A DNA stretch of 64,000 bases from Rhizobium sp. Root1334 (GTDB lineage: Bacteria > Pseudomonadota > Alphaproteobacteria > Rhizobiales > Rhizobiaceae). The stretch spans positions 187,687 to 251,686 of the forward strand of contig NZ_LMEY01000023.1 of NCBI RefSeq assembly GCF_001426665.1, written 5' to 3'. A model generated the notes under the pieces. The model saw nothing but the letters and a program-made list of their open reading frames with translations, was not told the origin of the DNA and ran no database searches. Position numbers and translations under genes: made by a program. Shown here piece by piece: positions 20,733 to 28,286 of this stretch; within the stretch, counting starts at the first letter, position 1, and every line of letters begins with the position of its first letter.

Positions 20733-21290
20733 ATGGACCTGAGTGCTGTTCGAGACTTCATCCGTGTCACGTGCCTGCGCGATGCGGCCATGGTCGCCAC
20801 AGACTGGTCGGCCTCGCATGTCGTTTCATTGCTAGACCCGGAATTGGCCGAAGAGCACGTTCCGCGTATCTCCCCCGCACAGCACCATGTGGTGCGTCTG
20901 CGCGACCAGGAAAATGCATTGGCGACCAGCCATTTTCCGGATGCAGTCACGGCGTTCTTCGATACCGTCCTTCCGGCCATTGAACGGGAAGACAGCCGGA
21001 TCCTCGTGCATTGTCATGCGGGTGTCAGCCGCTCGACTGCCTTTGCCTATGGCATCATCGCCCACCGCTTTGGCGCTGGCCGTGAGGATGAGGCTTTTGC
21101 AGCACTGCTGTCGATCGTCAACAAGCCCTGGCCGAACCGCCGCATCATCGAAATTTTCGACGCGCACTGGCAACGGGAAGGGCGGCTTCTCGCCCCGCTC
21201 GACGTCATGCGGTCAAAGCATCCGAAACGCATCGACGCCTGGCACCGGTTTAACGAACGGCGCGGCATGATCGGCACCTATTCACGTTGA
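20733..21290 (+). CDS. Dual-specificity/tyrosine protein phosphatase family protein
   Basis: 185-residue cytoplasmic phosphatase with the Cys-dependent P-loop HCHAGVSRST (Cys and Arg both present) and an upstream general-acid region. Substrate unknown; small enzymes of this type dephosphorylate Tyr, Ser or phosphoinositide-like groups. I start at ATG 20733, with AAGGA 9 nt upstream, rather than at the TTG at 20715. It ends the csaA group and lies tail to tail with the EnvZ-type kinase gene (their stop codons are adjacent at 21290/21291). Confidence 0.88.
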   Translation: MDLSAVRDFIRVTCLRDAAMVATDWSASHVVSLLDPELAEEHVPRISPAQHHVVRLRDQENALATSHFPDAVTAFFDTVLPAIEREDSRILVHCHAGVSRSTAFAYGIIAHRFGAGREDEAFAALLSIVNKPWPNRRIIEIFDAHWQREGRLLAPLDVMRSKHPKRIDAWHRFNERRGMIGTYSR

Positions 21291-22670
21291 TCATACCGGA
21301 ACCCGGACCACAGCCCTCAATCCACCCATTGGGCTATCCGCCAGCGTGACGTTGCCGCCATGACTTCTGGCGATGTCCAGGGCAATGGCAAGGCCGAGGC
21401 CTGTTCCTGAACTGTCGAGATTGCGGGCTTCGTCAAGCCGGAAGAACGGTTTGAACACGTCTTCGCGCGAGCGTTCTGGGATGCCGGGGCCGTCGTCGTC
21501 AACGGTGACGGTCAGCCATTTGCTGCTGTGCTTGGCATCGATATGGACGGTGTTGGCGTAGCGGTAAGCGTTCGATGCCAGATTGGCGACCAGCCGGGTG
21601 AAGGCATTCGGCCGGACGCGGATATTGTCGTCGCCTTCCACTGAGGTCGTGACCGTCTTGTCCTGCAGCTCACCCTCGAGCGTCAGCCGGTTCATCAGGT
21701 CGCTCAGCTTCAACTGCCCGACGTCTTCCTCCGCCTCGCCGCGGGCGAAGGCAAGGTAGCCTTCGAGCATGCTCTGCATATCCTCGACATCCTGGTTGAG
21801 ATTATCGAGATCGGCACTGTCGCCGGCAAGCGCCAATTGCAGCTTGAAACGGGTCAGGATGGTTCGAAGGTCGTGGCTGACGCCGGTCAGCATCGCGGTG
21901 CGCTGTTCCATCTGGCGCTCGATGCGCTCGCGCATCTGGATGAAGGCAAGGCCGGCTTTACGGACTTCCTCGGCGCCGCGCGGGGAAAAATCGTCGATCT
22001 TTTGGCCCTTGCCAAAGCTCTCGGCTGCCTTGGCGAGTGCCAGGATCGGCCGGATCTGTCCGCGCAGGAACAGGATGGCGATGGTCAAAAGCACCAGCGA
22101 GGCGGCAACCATCCAGACGATGAAGATATGGGTGTTGGAGGCGTAGGCCTGACTGCGGCGGGCATAGACCCTCAGGATTCGCTGGTCGTCAAGCTTGATC
22201 CGCACTTCGACGAGATCGGAATTGCCGACGGTATCGATCCAGAACGGCTTGCGGATCTGGTCGGATATCTCTTCGCTGAGGATCTGGTCGAGGATTTCGA
22301 AAAAAGGTTTTGGGCGCGGCGCCGGCAGTTCGCCATCCGGTTCGATCGAGATGCGCAGGTTGAGCCGGTCACGGGCAATCTGGATGATATCCGAGTAATC
22401 ACTGGCGGGCATTTCATCGATCAGGTCGATGACGGCGGCAATATCGCCGGTAACGGCCGCCGAGAGCCTTTGCGTGACCAGCTGCCAATGCCGTTCCATG
22501 AAGACGAAGGCGACCACCGACTGCAGTAGCACCATCGGAATGATGACGATCAAAAGCGAACGGGCGTAGAGCCCCATCGGCAACCGCCGCCTCAGCCAGC
22601 GGACACTGCGCTTCCAGGCCGTATCACCGGTTTGTCCGCGATAGCGCCGCAGGATGTCAAAGCTTGCCAT
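21291..22670 (-). CDS. EnvZ-type sensor histidine kinase
   Basis: Inner-membrane kinase of 459 residues: helix at about 34-54, periplasmic sensor, second helix at about 185-205, HAMP to about 260, then HisKA and ATPase domains. The H-box reads SHDLRTILTR, with Ile where Pro is usual; N-box (NLASNAYRY), G1 (DDDGPGIPE) and G2 (GTGLGLAI) are intact. It pairs with the response regulator gene upstream (26-bp gap). In Rhodobacter capsulatus a similar PetP-PetR pair precedes the cytochrome bc1 genes; the signal here is unknown. Confidence 0.9.
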   Translation of the reverse strand: MASFDILRRYRGQTGDTAWKRSVRWLRRRLPMGLYARSLLIVIIPMVLLQSVVAFVFMERHWQLVTQRLSAAVTGDIAAVIDLIDEMPASDYSDIIQIARDRLNLRISIEPDGELPAPRPKPFFEILDQILSEEISDQIRKPFWIDTVGNSDLVEVRIKLDDQRILRVYARRSQAYASNTHIFIVWMVAASLVLLTIAILFLRGQIRPILALAKAAESFGKGQKIDDFSPRGAEEVRKAGLAFIQMRERIERQMEQRTAMLTGVSHDLRTILTRFKLQLALAGDSADLDNLNQDVEDMQSMLEGYLAFARGEAEEDVGQLKLSDLMNRLTLEGELQDKTVTTSVEGDDNIRVRPNAFTRLVANLASNAYRYANTVHIDAKHSSKWLTVTVDDDGPGIPERSREDVFKPFFRLDEARNLDSSGTGLGLAIALDIARSHGGNVTLADSPMGGLRAVVRVPV

Positions 22671-22696
22671 GGATACCCAGCCGGATGGTCATCGCA

Positions 22697-23398
22697 CTAG
22701 TCCACGCTCAGCCGGTAGCCGATGCCACGTACGGTCTGCAGCCAGACAGGATTGGACGGATCGTCCTCGATCTTGCGGCGCAGGCGGTTGATCTGCACGT
22801 CGATCGTCCGTTCGCCGACCTCAGCCTCGTCGCTGACCAGTTCATGGCGCGGGATAGTCTCGCCGGCGCGTTGTGAAAACAACATCATGATCTCCTGTTC
22901 GCGATCGGTTAGCCGGATATGGTCGGCGCCGCGGCGCAGTTCTTTGCGCACCACGGAAAAGGTGAAGGGGCCGAAGATGACCTGCTCCACCTTGGGGGCC
23001 TTTGCCGGCGTATTGCGCCTGAGGATGTTGTTGATGCGAAGCACCAGTTCGCGCGGGTCAAAGGGTTTGGGTAGATAGTCGTCGGCACCGGCCTCCAGGC
23101 CCTCGATACGGGCATTGGATTCGGCGAGCGCCGTCAGCATGATCACCGGCACGGTCTTGATCTTGCGCAGGCTCTGCGTCAACGAAATGCCGGTTTCACC
23201 GGGCATCATCACATCGACGATCAGAAGGTCGTAGTCGATGCCTTCGAGCTTGCGGCGTGCTTCGTCCGCGTCGGCAGCGGTGGTGACGCGAAAACCCTTT
23301 TCCATCAGATAACGGTTGAGAAGATCACGAATACGGCGGTCGTCATCCACGACCAGCAGATGGGCAGCATCATCGTCGATCCTGATGGTCTTTGTCAT
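22697..23398 (-). CDS. OmpR-family response regulator (PetR-like)
   Basis: 233 residues: receiver domain with acidic pocket (VVDDD at the N terminus), phosphoacceptor Asp62 in LIVDVMMPG and Lys in DYLPKPFD, then an OmpR winged helix (about 135-232) ending WLQTVRGIGYRL. Together with the kinase downstream and the MarR-type gene upstream it matches the alphaproteobacterial petP-petR arrangement; here an EnvZ-type kinase follows. Targets are not evident from the sequence. Confidence 0.92.
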   Translation of the reverse strand: MTKTIRIDDDAAHLLVVDDDRRIRDLLNRYLMEKGFRVTTAADADEARRKLEGIDYDLLIVDVMMPGETGISLTQSLRKIKTVPVIMLTALAESNARIEGLEAGADDYLPKPFDPRELVLRINNILRRNTPAKAPKVEQVIFGPFTFSVVRKELRRGADHIRLTDREQEIMMLFSQRAGETIPRHELVSDEAEVGERTIDVQINRLRRKIEDDPSNPVWLQTVRGIGYRLSVD

Positions 23399-23446
23399 CT
23401 GTCGTTGGCCCTGTCATCTCGCATAGGCCGGCTGTCTTGCCGGGTG

Positions 23447-23932
23447 TCAATTATCGCCGGCATTTTTCATGCCGGCCAGGAAACGTTTGACCAGTTCGCG
23501 CGCGCCGGGACCGGTTTTTTCCATGGCCTCGGCGATGCGCCGTGATTGTGGCTCGGCCAAGGCCCTTGCGAGCGTCTTGCCTTCCTTCGTTGTATAGAGC
23601 ATGCGCTGCCTGCGGTCCTCCGGTCCAGCAACTTGATGAATATACCCTGAATCGATGAGCTGTTTCAAAACACGCGCCAGGCTCTGCTTGGTGATCCGCA
23701 GCGTATCGAGCAGATTGGCGACCGTCATGCCCGGTTCGCGATCAACAAAGTGCAGCACGCGATGGTGCGCGCGCCCGAAACCGCGTTTTTCGAGAATCAC
23801 ATCCGGGTCGGACGTAAAATCCCGGTAGGCAAAGAAGAACAGCTCGATGATTTCAAAATCAACCGCGTCCGTGTTGTCTGCCCCAGCCGATGGCATCTCG
23901 TTTTCGGCTTTTTGGTTCGGCTGTCCCGCCAC
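23447..23932 (-). CDS. MarR-family transcriptional regulator (PetP-like)
   Basis: 161-residue winged-helix regulator. Recognition features are the LLDTLRITKQSLARVLKQL helix-turn-helix and the GPEDRRQRMLYTT wing. PetP of Rhodobacter, its likely orthologue, regulates with PetR. It heads a minus-strand group MarR-PetR-EnvZ (48- and 26-bp gaps) and is divergent from ilvE. A 35-bp perfect palindrome 43 bp before its start is a natural autoregulatory operator. Confidence 0.87.
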   Translation of the reverse strand: MAGQPNQKAENEMPSAGADNTDAVDFEIIELFFFAYRDFTSDPDVILEKRGFGRAHHRVLHFVDREPGMTVANLLDTLRITKQSLARVLKQLIDSGYIHQVAGPEDRRQRMLYTTKEGKTLARALAEPQSRRIAEAMEKTGPGARELVKRFLAGMKNAGDN

Positions 23933-23975
23933 TCAGTCGTTTCCTTTCAATTGCAGAGCATTCTACGAAACATTT

Positions 23976-24010
23976 GAAAAAATATGTCAGCTATATTGAC
24001 ATATTTTTTC
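23976..24010. promoter_or_regulatory. 14-bp perfect inverted repeat, likely operator of the MarR-type regulator
   Basis: Arms GAAAAAATATGTCA (23976-23989) and TGACATATTTTTTC (23997-24010) around a 7-nt centre. It lies 43-78 bp upstream of the MarR-type start and overlaps a possible minus-strand promoter (CTGACA, then TAGAAT 19 nt later). The T-rich flank would also resemble a terminator, but no gene ends here, so an operator is favoured. Confidence 0.6.
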
Positions 24011-24203
24011 GTGGTTGGTAAGTCTCTAACTGCAGAAGGGCGAACACCCGACGCTCGTCTCATCCGTGAAGATAGGCCGCGCCGCTCCGATCGCCAATTC
24101 AAAATCACCATAGCGGATTTCCGTCGTTCACGTTTGCCGATAAATGGGAACCGGGAAGACAATCAACATAAAGAATGGTGCGTTGGCGCCAAGGGATGAG
24201 ACA

Positions 24204-25094
24204 ATGGCAGCAGTTCCTTTTGATCAGTTGGACGGTCAGATCTGGTTCAATGGTGAGTTCGTTGACTGGAAGGATGCCAAGGTTCACGTGCTGACCCACG
24301 GGCTTCATTATGCCAGTGCCGTGTTCGAAGGCGAGCGAGCCTATGGCGGCCGTGTTTTCAAGCTTAACGAGCATAATCAACGTCTGCACAAGTCGGCGGA
24401 AATCCTTGGCTTCACCATTCCTTATTCGGTCGGGGAACTGGATGCCGCGACGGTGGAACTGCTGAAGCGTCAGGGCTTTTCGGAGGCCTATGTCCGGCCG
24501 ATCGCCTGGCGTGGTTCGGAATCGATGGGCGTTTCCGCCCAGAACAACCGCATCAACGTCGCGATCGCCATCTGGCAGTGGGGCAGCTATTTCAATCCGG
24601 CTGAAAAGCTGAAGGGTATCCGTCTCGATATCGCCGAGTACCGCCGCCCCGATCCGAAGACCGCCCCTTGCGCCTCCAAGGCCGCCGGCCTTTACATGAT
24701 CTGCACCATTTCCAAGCACGCGGCGGAAGCCAAGGGCTATGCCGATGCGATGATGCTCGATTATCGCGGTCAGGTGGCCGAGGCGACCGGCGCCAATATC
24801 TTCTTCGTCAAAGACGGCGTAATCCATACGCCGGTGCCGGACTGCTTCCTCAACGGCATCACGCGCCAGACGGTGATCGGACTGGCCAAGCGCCGCGGCT
24901 ACCAGGTGGTTGAACGGGCGATCATGCCGGAAGAGCTTGCCGGTTTCTCGGAGTGCTTCCTCACCGGTTCTGCTGCCGAAGTGACGCCGGTATCTGAGAT
25001 TGGCCCCTACACGTTCAAGCCGGCGACGATTTCCGAGACGCTGATGAACGACTACATGAAGGAAGTCTATCCAGCCGCCGTTGCCGCCGAATAA
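24204..25094 (+). CDS. ilvE: Branched-chain amino acid aminotransferase
   Basis: PLP enzyme of fold type IV, 296 residues, that makes and breaks down Leu, Ile and Val with 2-oxoglutarate. The N-terminal WFNGEFVDW and HYASAVFEGERAY, the PLP-Lys region RRPDPKTAPCASKAAG and the EATGANIFF and ITRQTVI segments are all typical. Start ATG 24204 is preceded by AAGGGA at a good distance; the longer frame from 24144 lacks this. Divergent from the MarR-type gene. Confidence 0.95.
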   Translation: MAAVPFDQLDGQIWFNGEFVDWKDAKVHVLTHGLHYASAVFEGERAYGGRVFKLNEHNQRLHKSAEILGFTIPYSVGELDAATVELLKRQGFSEAYVRPIAWRGSESMGVSAQNNRINVAIAIWQWGSYFNPAEKLKGIRLDIAEYRRPDPKTAPCASKAAGLYMICTISKHAAEAKGYADAMMLDYRGQVAEATGANIFFVKDGVIHTPVPDCFLNGITRQTVIGLAKRRGYQVVERAIMPEELAGFSECFLTGSAAEVTPVSEIGPYTFKPATISETLMNDYMKEVYPAAVAAE

Positions 25095-25113
25095 GCCGCA
25101 GGCAAAATCAATG

Positions 25114-25144
25114 AAAAAAGGCGGCCGATGAGCCGCCTTTTTTT
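25114..25144 (+). terminator. Rho-independent terminator of ilvE
   Basis: AAAAAAGGCGGC (25114-25125) pairs with GCCGCCTTTTTT across a 6-nt loop, with a T run on the plus strand and an A run giving the mirror on the minus strand. Probably bidirectional, also closing the transcript of the glycine-rich gene at 25200-25460. Confidence 0.88.
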
Positions 25145-25199
25145 GATCGTTGAGTATGCTGGGTTCACGCGGCCATGCACGCGCCGTAAATCAAATGCT

Positions 25200-25460
25200 T
25201 CAGGCCTTGCTTCCGCCCATGACCATGCCGGCAAGCCCGGTCAGGACGCCGCCGCCGACAAGTCCGCCGATGGCCTGCGTAATCAGTCCCGTGGCTGCGG
25301 CTTCGCCACCCACCATCTGAACGAGAAACCCGCCACCAAGACCGCCGATGGCACCGACGATCGTGCGCACGACAATGCTAAGTGCCTGTTGCTTGAGAAC
25401 CGCGCCCGTTGCGTTTCCACCCGCTGCGCCGGCAATCAATTGCGTAATTATTGCTTCCAT
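25200..25460 (-). CDS. Small glycine-rich membrane protein, unknown function
   Basis: 86-residue protein, very hydrophobic with repeated Gly-Gly and GxxxG patterns (GAIGGLGGG, GGLVGGGVL), giving two or three short membrane helices able to pack tightly. I do not recognise the family. It has no close gene partner; its start lies 438 bp from the next small gene and its 3' end shares the ilvE terminator. ATG 25460 with upstream GGAGCAG is reasonable. Confidence 0.65.
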   Translation of the reverse strand: MEAIITQLIAGAAGGNATGAVLKQQALSIVVRTIVGAIGGLGGGFLVQMVGGEAAATGLITQAIGGLVGGGVLTGLAGMVMGGSKA

Positions 25461-25564
25461 TGCTCGCTGCTCCCGTGTCCGCCACTGGCGTCCGGCCCCC
25501 CGGACTCACCTGGCACGCCGTCGATCCGGCATGCTCAGGTTGAGGCGAAAAATGGTATGAGTCA

Positions 25565-25582
25565 ATTTCGCAACTGCGAAAT
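25565..25582. repeat. 18-bp palindrome ATTTCGCA-AC-TGCGAAAT
   Basis: Perfect 8-bp inverted repeat with a 2-nt centre, about 105 bp upstream of the glycine-rich gene (minus strand). It looks like a dimeric regulator site; the binding protein is unknown. Confidence 0.45.
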
Positions 25583-25846
25583 GAGATTTTGAGTCCGGAT
25601 CTCCTTCTGGTGGAGAGGCCCCACGGCGGTTTTCGCGAGACTTCTCCCGGCTGAAAACGTCGCCGAGCTGGGGCTATCTTGCTCAAAAAAACGGCACGAA
25701 ATCCTGCCTTTGCCCTTCTTGCCACTCGCGTTTTTTTTGGCCATGCACCAGCCGTCTGGCCGCCGGCGCCAGTGCGCCTTGGCATGTTCCCTTTGGAACT
25801 GCGAATATTTCGAAATTGTAAAATACTGAATTCGTTCCGCTTTACC

Positions 25847-25871
25847 GGAACCTTTAAGCAATTCCGGTGTT
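25847..25871 (+). promoter_or_regulatory. Possible EcfG-type promoter
   Basis: GGAAC (25847-25851), 16-nt spacer, TGTT (25868-25871), against the alphaproteobacterial general-stress consensus GGAAC-N16/17-CGTT. One of the four -10 bases differs. It would start transcription just before the small ORF at 25899. Confidence 0.3.
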
Positions 25872-25898
25872 TAGACGCCAACTGAGAGGATGAATGAT

Positions 25899-26063
25899 AT
25901 GTCGCAGACAATCTCCGAGGATTCACACTCCACCGCGCGCCAGCTGCGTCCCGTTGTCGTCACCGTTGTCGCTGCAAAGCTTGCGGTTTTCGCTCTGTTG
26001 ATGACAACGATCAACTTTCAGGCGCCTTTGCCGGTCGCCGTCGAACTGGCGGAAATGCGCTAA
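25899..26063 (+). CDS. 54-residue single-span membrane protein, unknown
   Basis: Small open frame with a GAGAGGA ribosome site at about 25884-25890, 8 nt before the ATG. The product has a hydrophilic N terminus (MSQTISEDSHSTARQLRP), one membrane helix at about 19-36 and a short tail ending AVELAEMR. I recognise no family. Reasons to believe it: good ribosome site, sensible start and stop, and a plausible promoter 30-50 bp upstream. Against: it is short and no homologue can be checked here. Confidence 0.5.
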   Translation: MSQTISEDSHSTARQLRPVVVTVVAAKLAVFALLMTTINFQAPLPVAVELAEMR

Positions 26064-26198
26064 GGCGATTTGTCCTCCGCCTTCCAGATAGGGCGCCTTT
26101 CGCAGCTGCTCTGTGTTTCCCTGGCGTCTTTGCCGTTTTCATTGCGGTGCGTCCGTCCTATATGCTGTTCAACGAGTGAGACAGCGAGGCACGGCTAC

Positions 26199-26840
26199 AT
26201 GTTACAGGCGGGCGTTATCCCGGTTACCCATTTCCAGCAAAATTGCACGGTTCTGTTCGATACCGAAACCAAGGAAGGTGTCATCGTCGATCCGGGTGGT
26301 GACGTCGATCTCATCCTGCAGACCATCAAGGAAAATGGCATCACGCTGAAGGCGATCTGGCTGACCCATGGCCATATCGATCATGCCGGCGGTGCCAAGG
26401 AGCTGAAGGAAGCCCTCAGCCTCGATATTATCGGACCGCACAAGGATGACCGGCCGCTGCTTGAAAAGCTGGAGACCCAGGCTGAAAAATTCGGACTGGC
26501 CATGAAGGTCGAGAACGTCTTGCCGGACCGGTGGCTGGAGGATGGCGACACCGTCTCGTTCGGTGAGCACGTCTTCGAGGTTCTGCATTGCCCCGGCCAT
26601 GCGCCCGGCCATGTCGTCTACTTCAACCGCGAGCAGGGGTTTGCGCATGTCGGGGACGTGCTGTTTCGCGGCTCCATCGGCCGCACCGATCTGCCCGGCG
26701 GCAATCACCAGCAACTGCTCGATTCGATCCGCGACAAGATCCTGCCGCTTGGTGATACCGTCGGCTTCATCTGTGGGCATGGCCCGGGCGGGCAGATCGG
26801 CGAAGAGCGCCGGACCAACCCTTATCTGCGCGGTCTGTAA
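26199..26840 (+). CDS. MBL-fold metallo-hydrolase (glyoxalase II-like, YcbL type)
   Basis: 213-residue cytoplasmic hydrolase with the metallo-beta-lactamase zinc motif THGHIDH, a further His in CPGHAPGH, Asp in VGDVLFRGSIGRTD and a final His in CGHGPGG. The short form resembles YcbL-type type II glyoxalases, so hydrolysis of a thioester such as S-D-lactoylglutathione is possible but unproven. Start ATG 26199 (MLQAGVIPVTHFQQN) matches the family; longer frames from 26070 add an unrelated leader. Confidence 0.92.
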   Translation: MLQAGVIPVTHFQQNCTVLFDTETKEGVIVDPGGDVDLILQTIKENGITLKAIWLTHGHIDHAGGAKELKEALSLDIIGPHKDDRPLLEKLETQAEKFGLAMKVENVLPDRWLEDGDTVSFGEHVFEVLHCPGHAPGHVVYFNREQGFAHVGDVLFRGSIGRTDLPGGNHQQLLDSIRDKILPLGDTVGFICGHGPGGQIGEERRTNPYLRGL

Positions 26841-26880
26841 CGGCCAGCATCGGTCCTGTGCCAGGGGCAGGGACAATAAA

Positions 26881-26912
26881 AAAAGGCACGTGCCGGTCAG
26901 CACGTGCCTTTT
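26881..26912 (+). terminator. Convergent Rho-independent terminator
   Basis: Perfect 13-bp inverted repeat AAAAGGCACGTGC (26881-26893) / GCACGTGCCTTTT (26900-26912) with a 6-nt loop and T/A runs on both sides. It serves the MBL gene from the left and the BA14K gene from the right. Confidence 0.88.
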
Positions 26913-26933
26913 CAGTGAAACGAGACTGTCGCC

Positions 26934-27377
26934 TCAGCCTGCCTGGCAGAAATAGTCCCGGCCATCATAACCGCGGAATGTGCCGGACTGGGAATCGAAC
27001 GAGCGGTAACGTTGCGAGCAATACCGGTACCAGCCGGGTGTCCAAGGCTCCAGTCCACCGTAGTTCTGAACAACGACCGGGCGTGCGCGGCGATAGACCG
27101 GGCGCGGCTCATAATATTCGGGCTCCGGATCGATATAGACGCGTTCCTGGTAGCGCGGTTGGCTGGCAATCGCGCCGCCGATGATGACGCCGGTAGCAAG
27201 GCCAAGTGCGCCCAGCGCGACAGCGTCGCCATTGTTGTGGCGGCGATAGTCTCTGTCGTAGCCACCATGGCGATAGCCGCGACGGCCCCAGTCTTCGGCC
27301 TGGGCGGACGATACTGTCGGAATGACCGTCGCTGCGGTGGCGATGGCAAGAACGGCAGCTTTGATAACCTTGTTCAT
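26934..27377 (-). CDS. BA14K-family surface protein
   Basis: Exported protein of 147 residues: signal peptide MNKVIKAAVLAIATAATVIP with an AQA cleavage site at about 27, a hydrophobic stretch at about 55-72, a Tyr/Arg/Pro-rich middle, and a C-terminal BA14K motif (YCSQRYRSFDSQSGTF ... YFC). The Brucella family namesake is an immunoreactive lectin-like protein; binding activity here is inferred. Start ATG 27377 is chosen because it opens the signal peptide; a frame from 27476 would bury it. Confidence 0.85.
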   Translation of the reverse strand: MNKVIKAAVLAIATAATVIPTVSSAQAEDWGRRGYRHGGYDRDYRRHNNGDAVALGALGLATGVIIGGAIASQPRYQERVYIDPEPEYYEPRPVYRRARPVVVQNYGGLEPWTPGWYRYCSQRYRSFDSQSGTFRGYDGRDYFCQAG

Positions 27378-27462
27378 TGATTCGATCCTGTTTTCGGCCG
27401 GACAATTCAGTCCTTGATGATGAAAACAGATTAGTCTGGCGAAACTGAACGCAGGCTGAATG

Positions 27463-27487
27463 AAAAAACCCGGCAACGAGGCCGGGC
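27463..27487 (-). terminator. Terminator of the cold-shock gene
   Basis: CCCGGC (27469-27474) pairs with GCCGGG (27481-27486) around AACGAG; on the minus strand it ends in six T residues. It lies about 35 bp past the csp stop. Confidence 0.75.
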
Positions 27488-27522
27488 TTCAACGTGAATC
27501 TGTTTGCAGAAACTCGGGCCGT

Positions 27523-27738
27523 TTAGCCAGAAACCTGCAGGTTGACCGCCTTAGGGCCTTTGCCGCGGCGATCCGGTTCCGTGTCGAAGCTGACCTTCTG
27601 ATTTTCGGAGAGTCCGTTCAGGCCCGAGGCCTGGACTGCGGAGATGTGCACGAAGATATCGGCGCCACCATTGTCCGGCTTGATGAACCCAAAGCCCTTG
27701 TCGGTGTTGAAGAATTTAACAATGCCAGTCTCGGCCAT
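27523..27738 (-). CDS. csp: Cold-shock domain protein
   Basis: 71-residue single-domain RNA chaperone with the RNP1 motif KGFGFI and RNP2-type DIFVHISAV. It melts secondary structure of mRNA, typically at low temperature or entry into stationary phase. The ribosome site AAGGACC precedes the ATG. A 548-bp gene-free region lies upstream and may hold a long leader, as is common for csp genes. Its own terminator indicates a monocistronic transcript. Confidence 0.95.
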   Translation of the reverse strand: MAETGIVKFFNTDKGFGFIKPDNGGADIFVHISAVQASGLNGLSENQKVSFDTEPDRRGKGPKAVNLQVSG

Positions 27739-28286
27739 ACGTCAGGTCCTTTTTCCTCTGCCCGGATGCAGCGGGCAGCATTACGATATTTTGCCCCAAA
27801 GGGCGTGCGGCAGGCAGTTCTCGACTATGAGGAAAGGGTCCTGTAATTGCAGCCAGCCATCGAAGAATTCCGTCTCTTTGCCTGACTGCCCGGGACATTG
27901 TGCGTGTCCGGCGCGCGTTAATATAAAGGTCTTCCCGTGTTCGCAAATTGCCCGAACACAGTAAGATTGCTGTGTTTATTTTAAATTGGCAAGCAAAAGT
28001 TTTTTGAAACAAGTGTGCCGTTTTGGTTTGTTTAAAAAGCAATCAACTGCCAAAAAATGCGGTTCTTCGGCCGATATATTGCAAACTATTGAAAATATTA
28101 TCATTTGGCCGCGAATACGCATTTTTTAAGCCGTTTGAGGCTGAGTGTGCCTGAGAAGATTAAGGCAACACGACCCGTTTCCCCGGGTATCTTAAATATT
28201 AACCGTTTGATAAAACTGGTACTTGCGGGTGTTCTAATGCAACGCAGTCAACACTCGGAAAGCTACGCCTTATGACCGGCGAGGCA
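27739..28286. other. Gene-free region upstream of the cold-shock gene
   Basis: 548 bp, markedly AT-rich at 27940-28230, between the csp start and the EamA 3' end. It contains a 7-bp hairpin GTGTTCG (27937-27943) / CGAACAC (27953-27959). No open frame is convincing. A cold-shock leader or an unannotated sRNA would fit, but I cannot show either. Confidence 0.5.

Larger units (their letters stand above)
25461..25898. other. Intergenic region between two small membrane-protein genes
   Basis: 438 bp without a convincing gene. It contains an 18-bp palindrome (25565-25582) and, nearer the small gene at 25899, a possible EcfG-type promoter (25847-25871). Composition is AT-richer than the genes around it. 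Confidence 0.5.
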
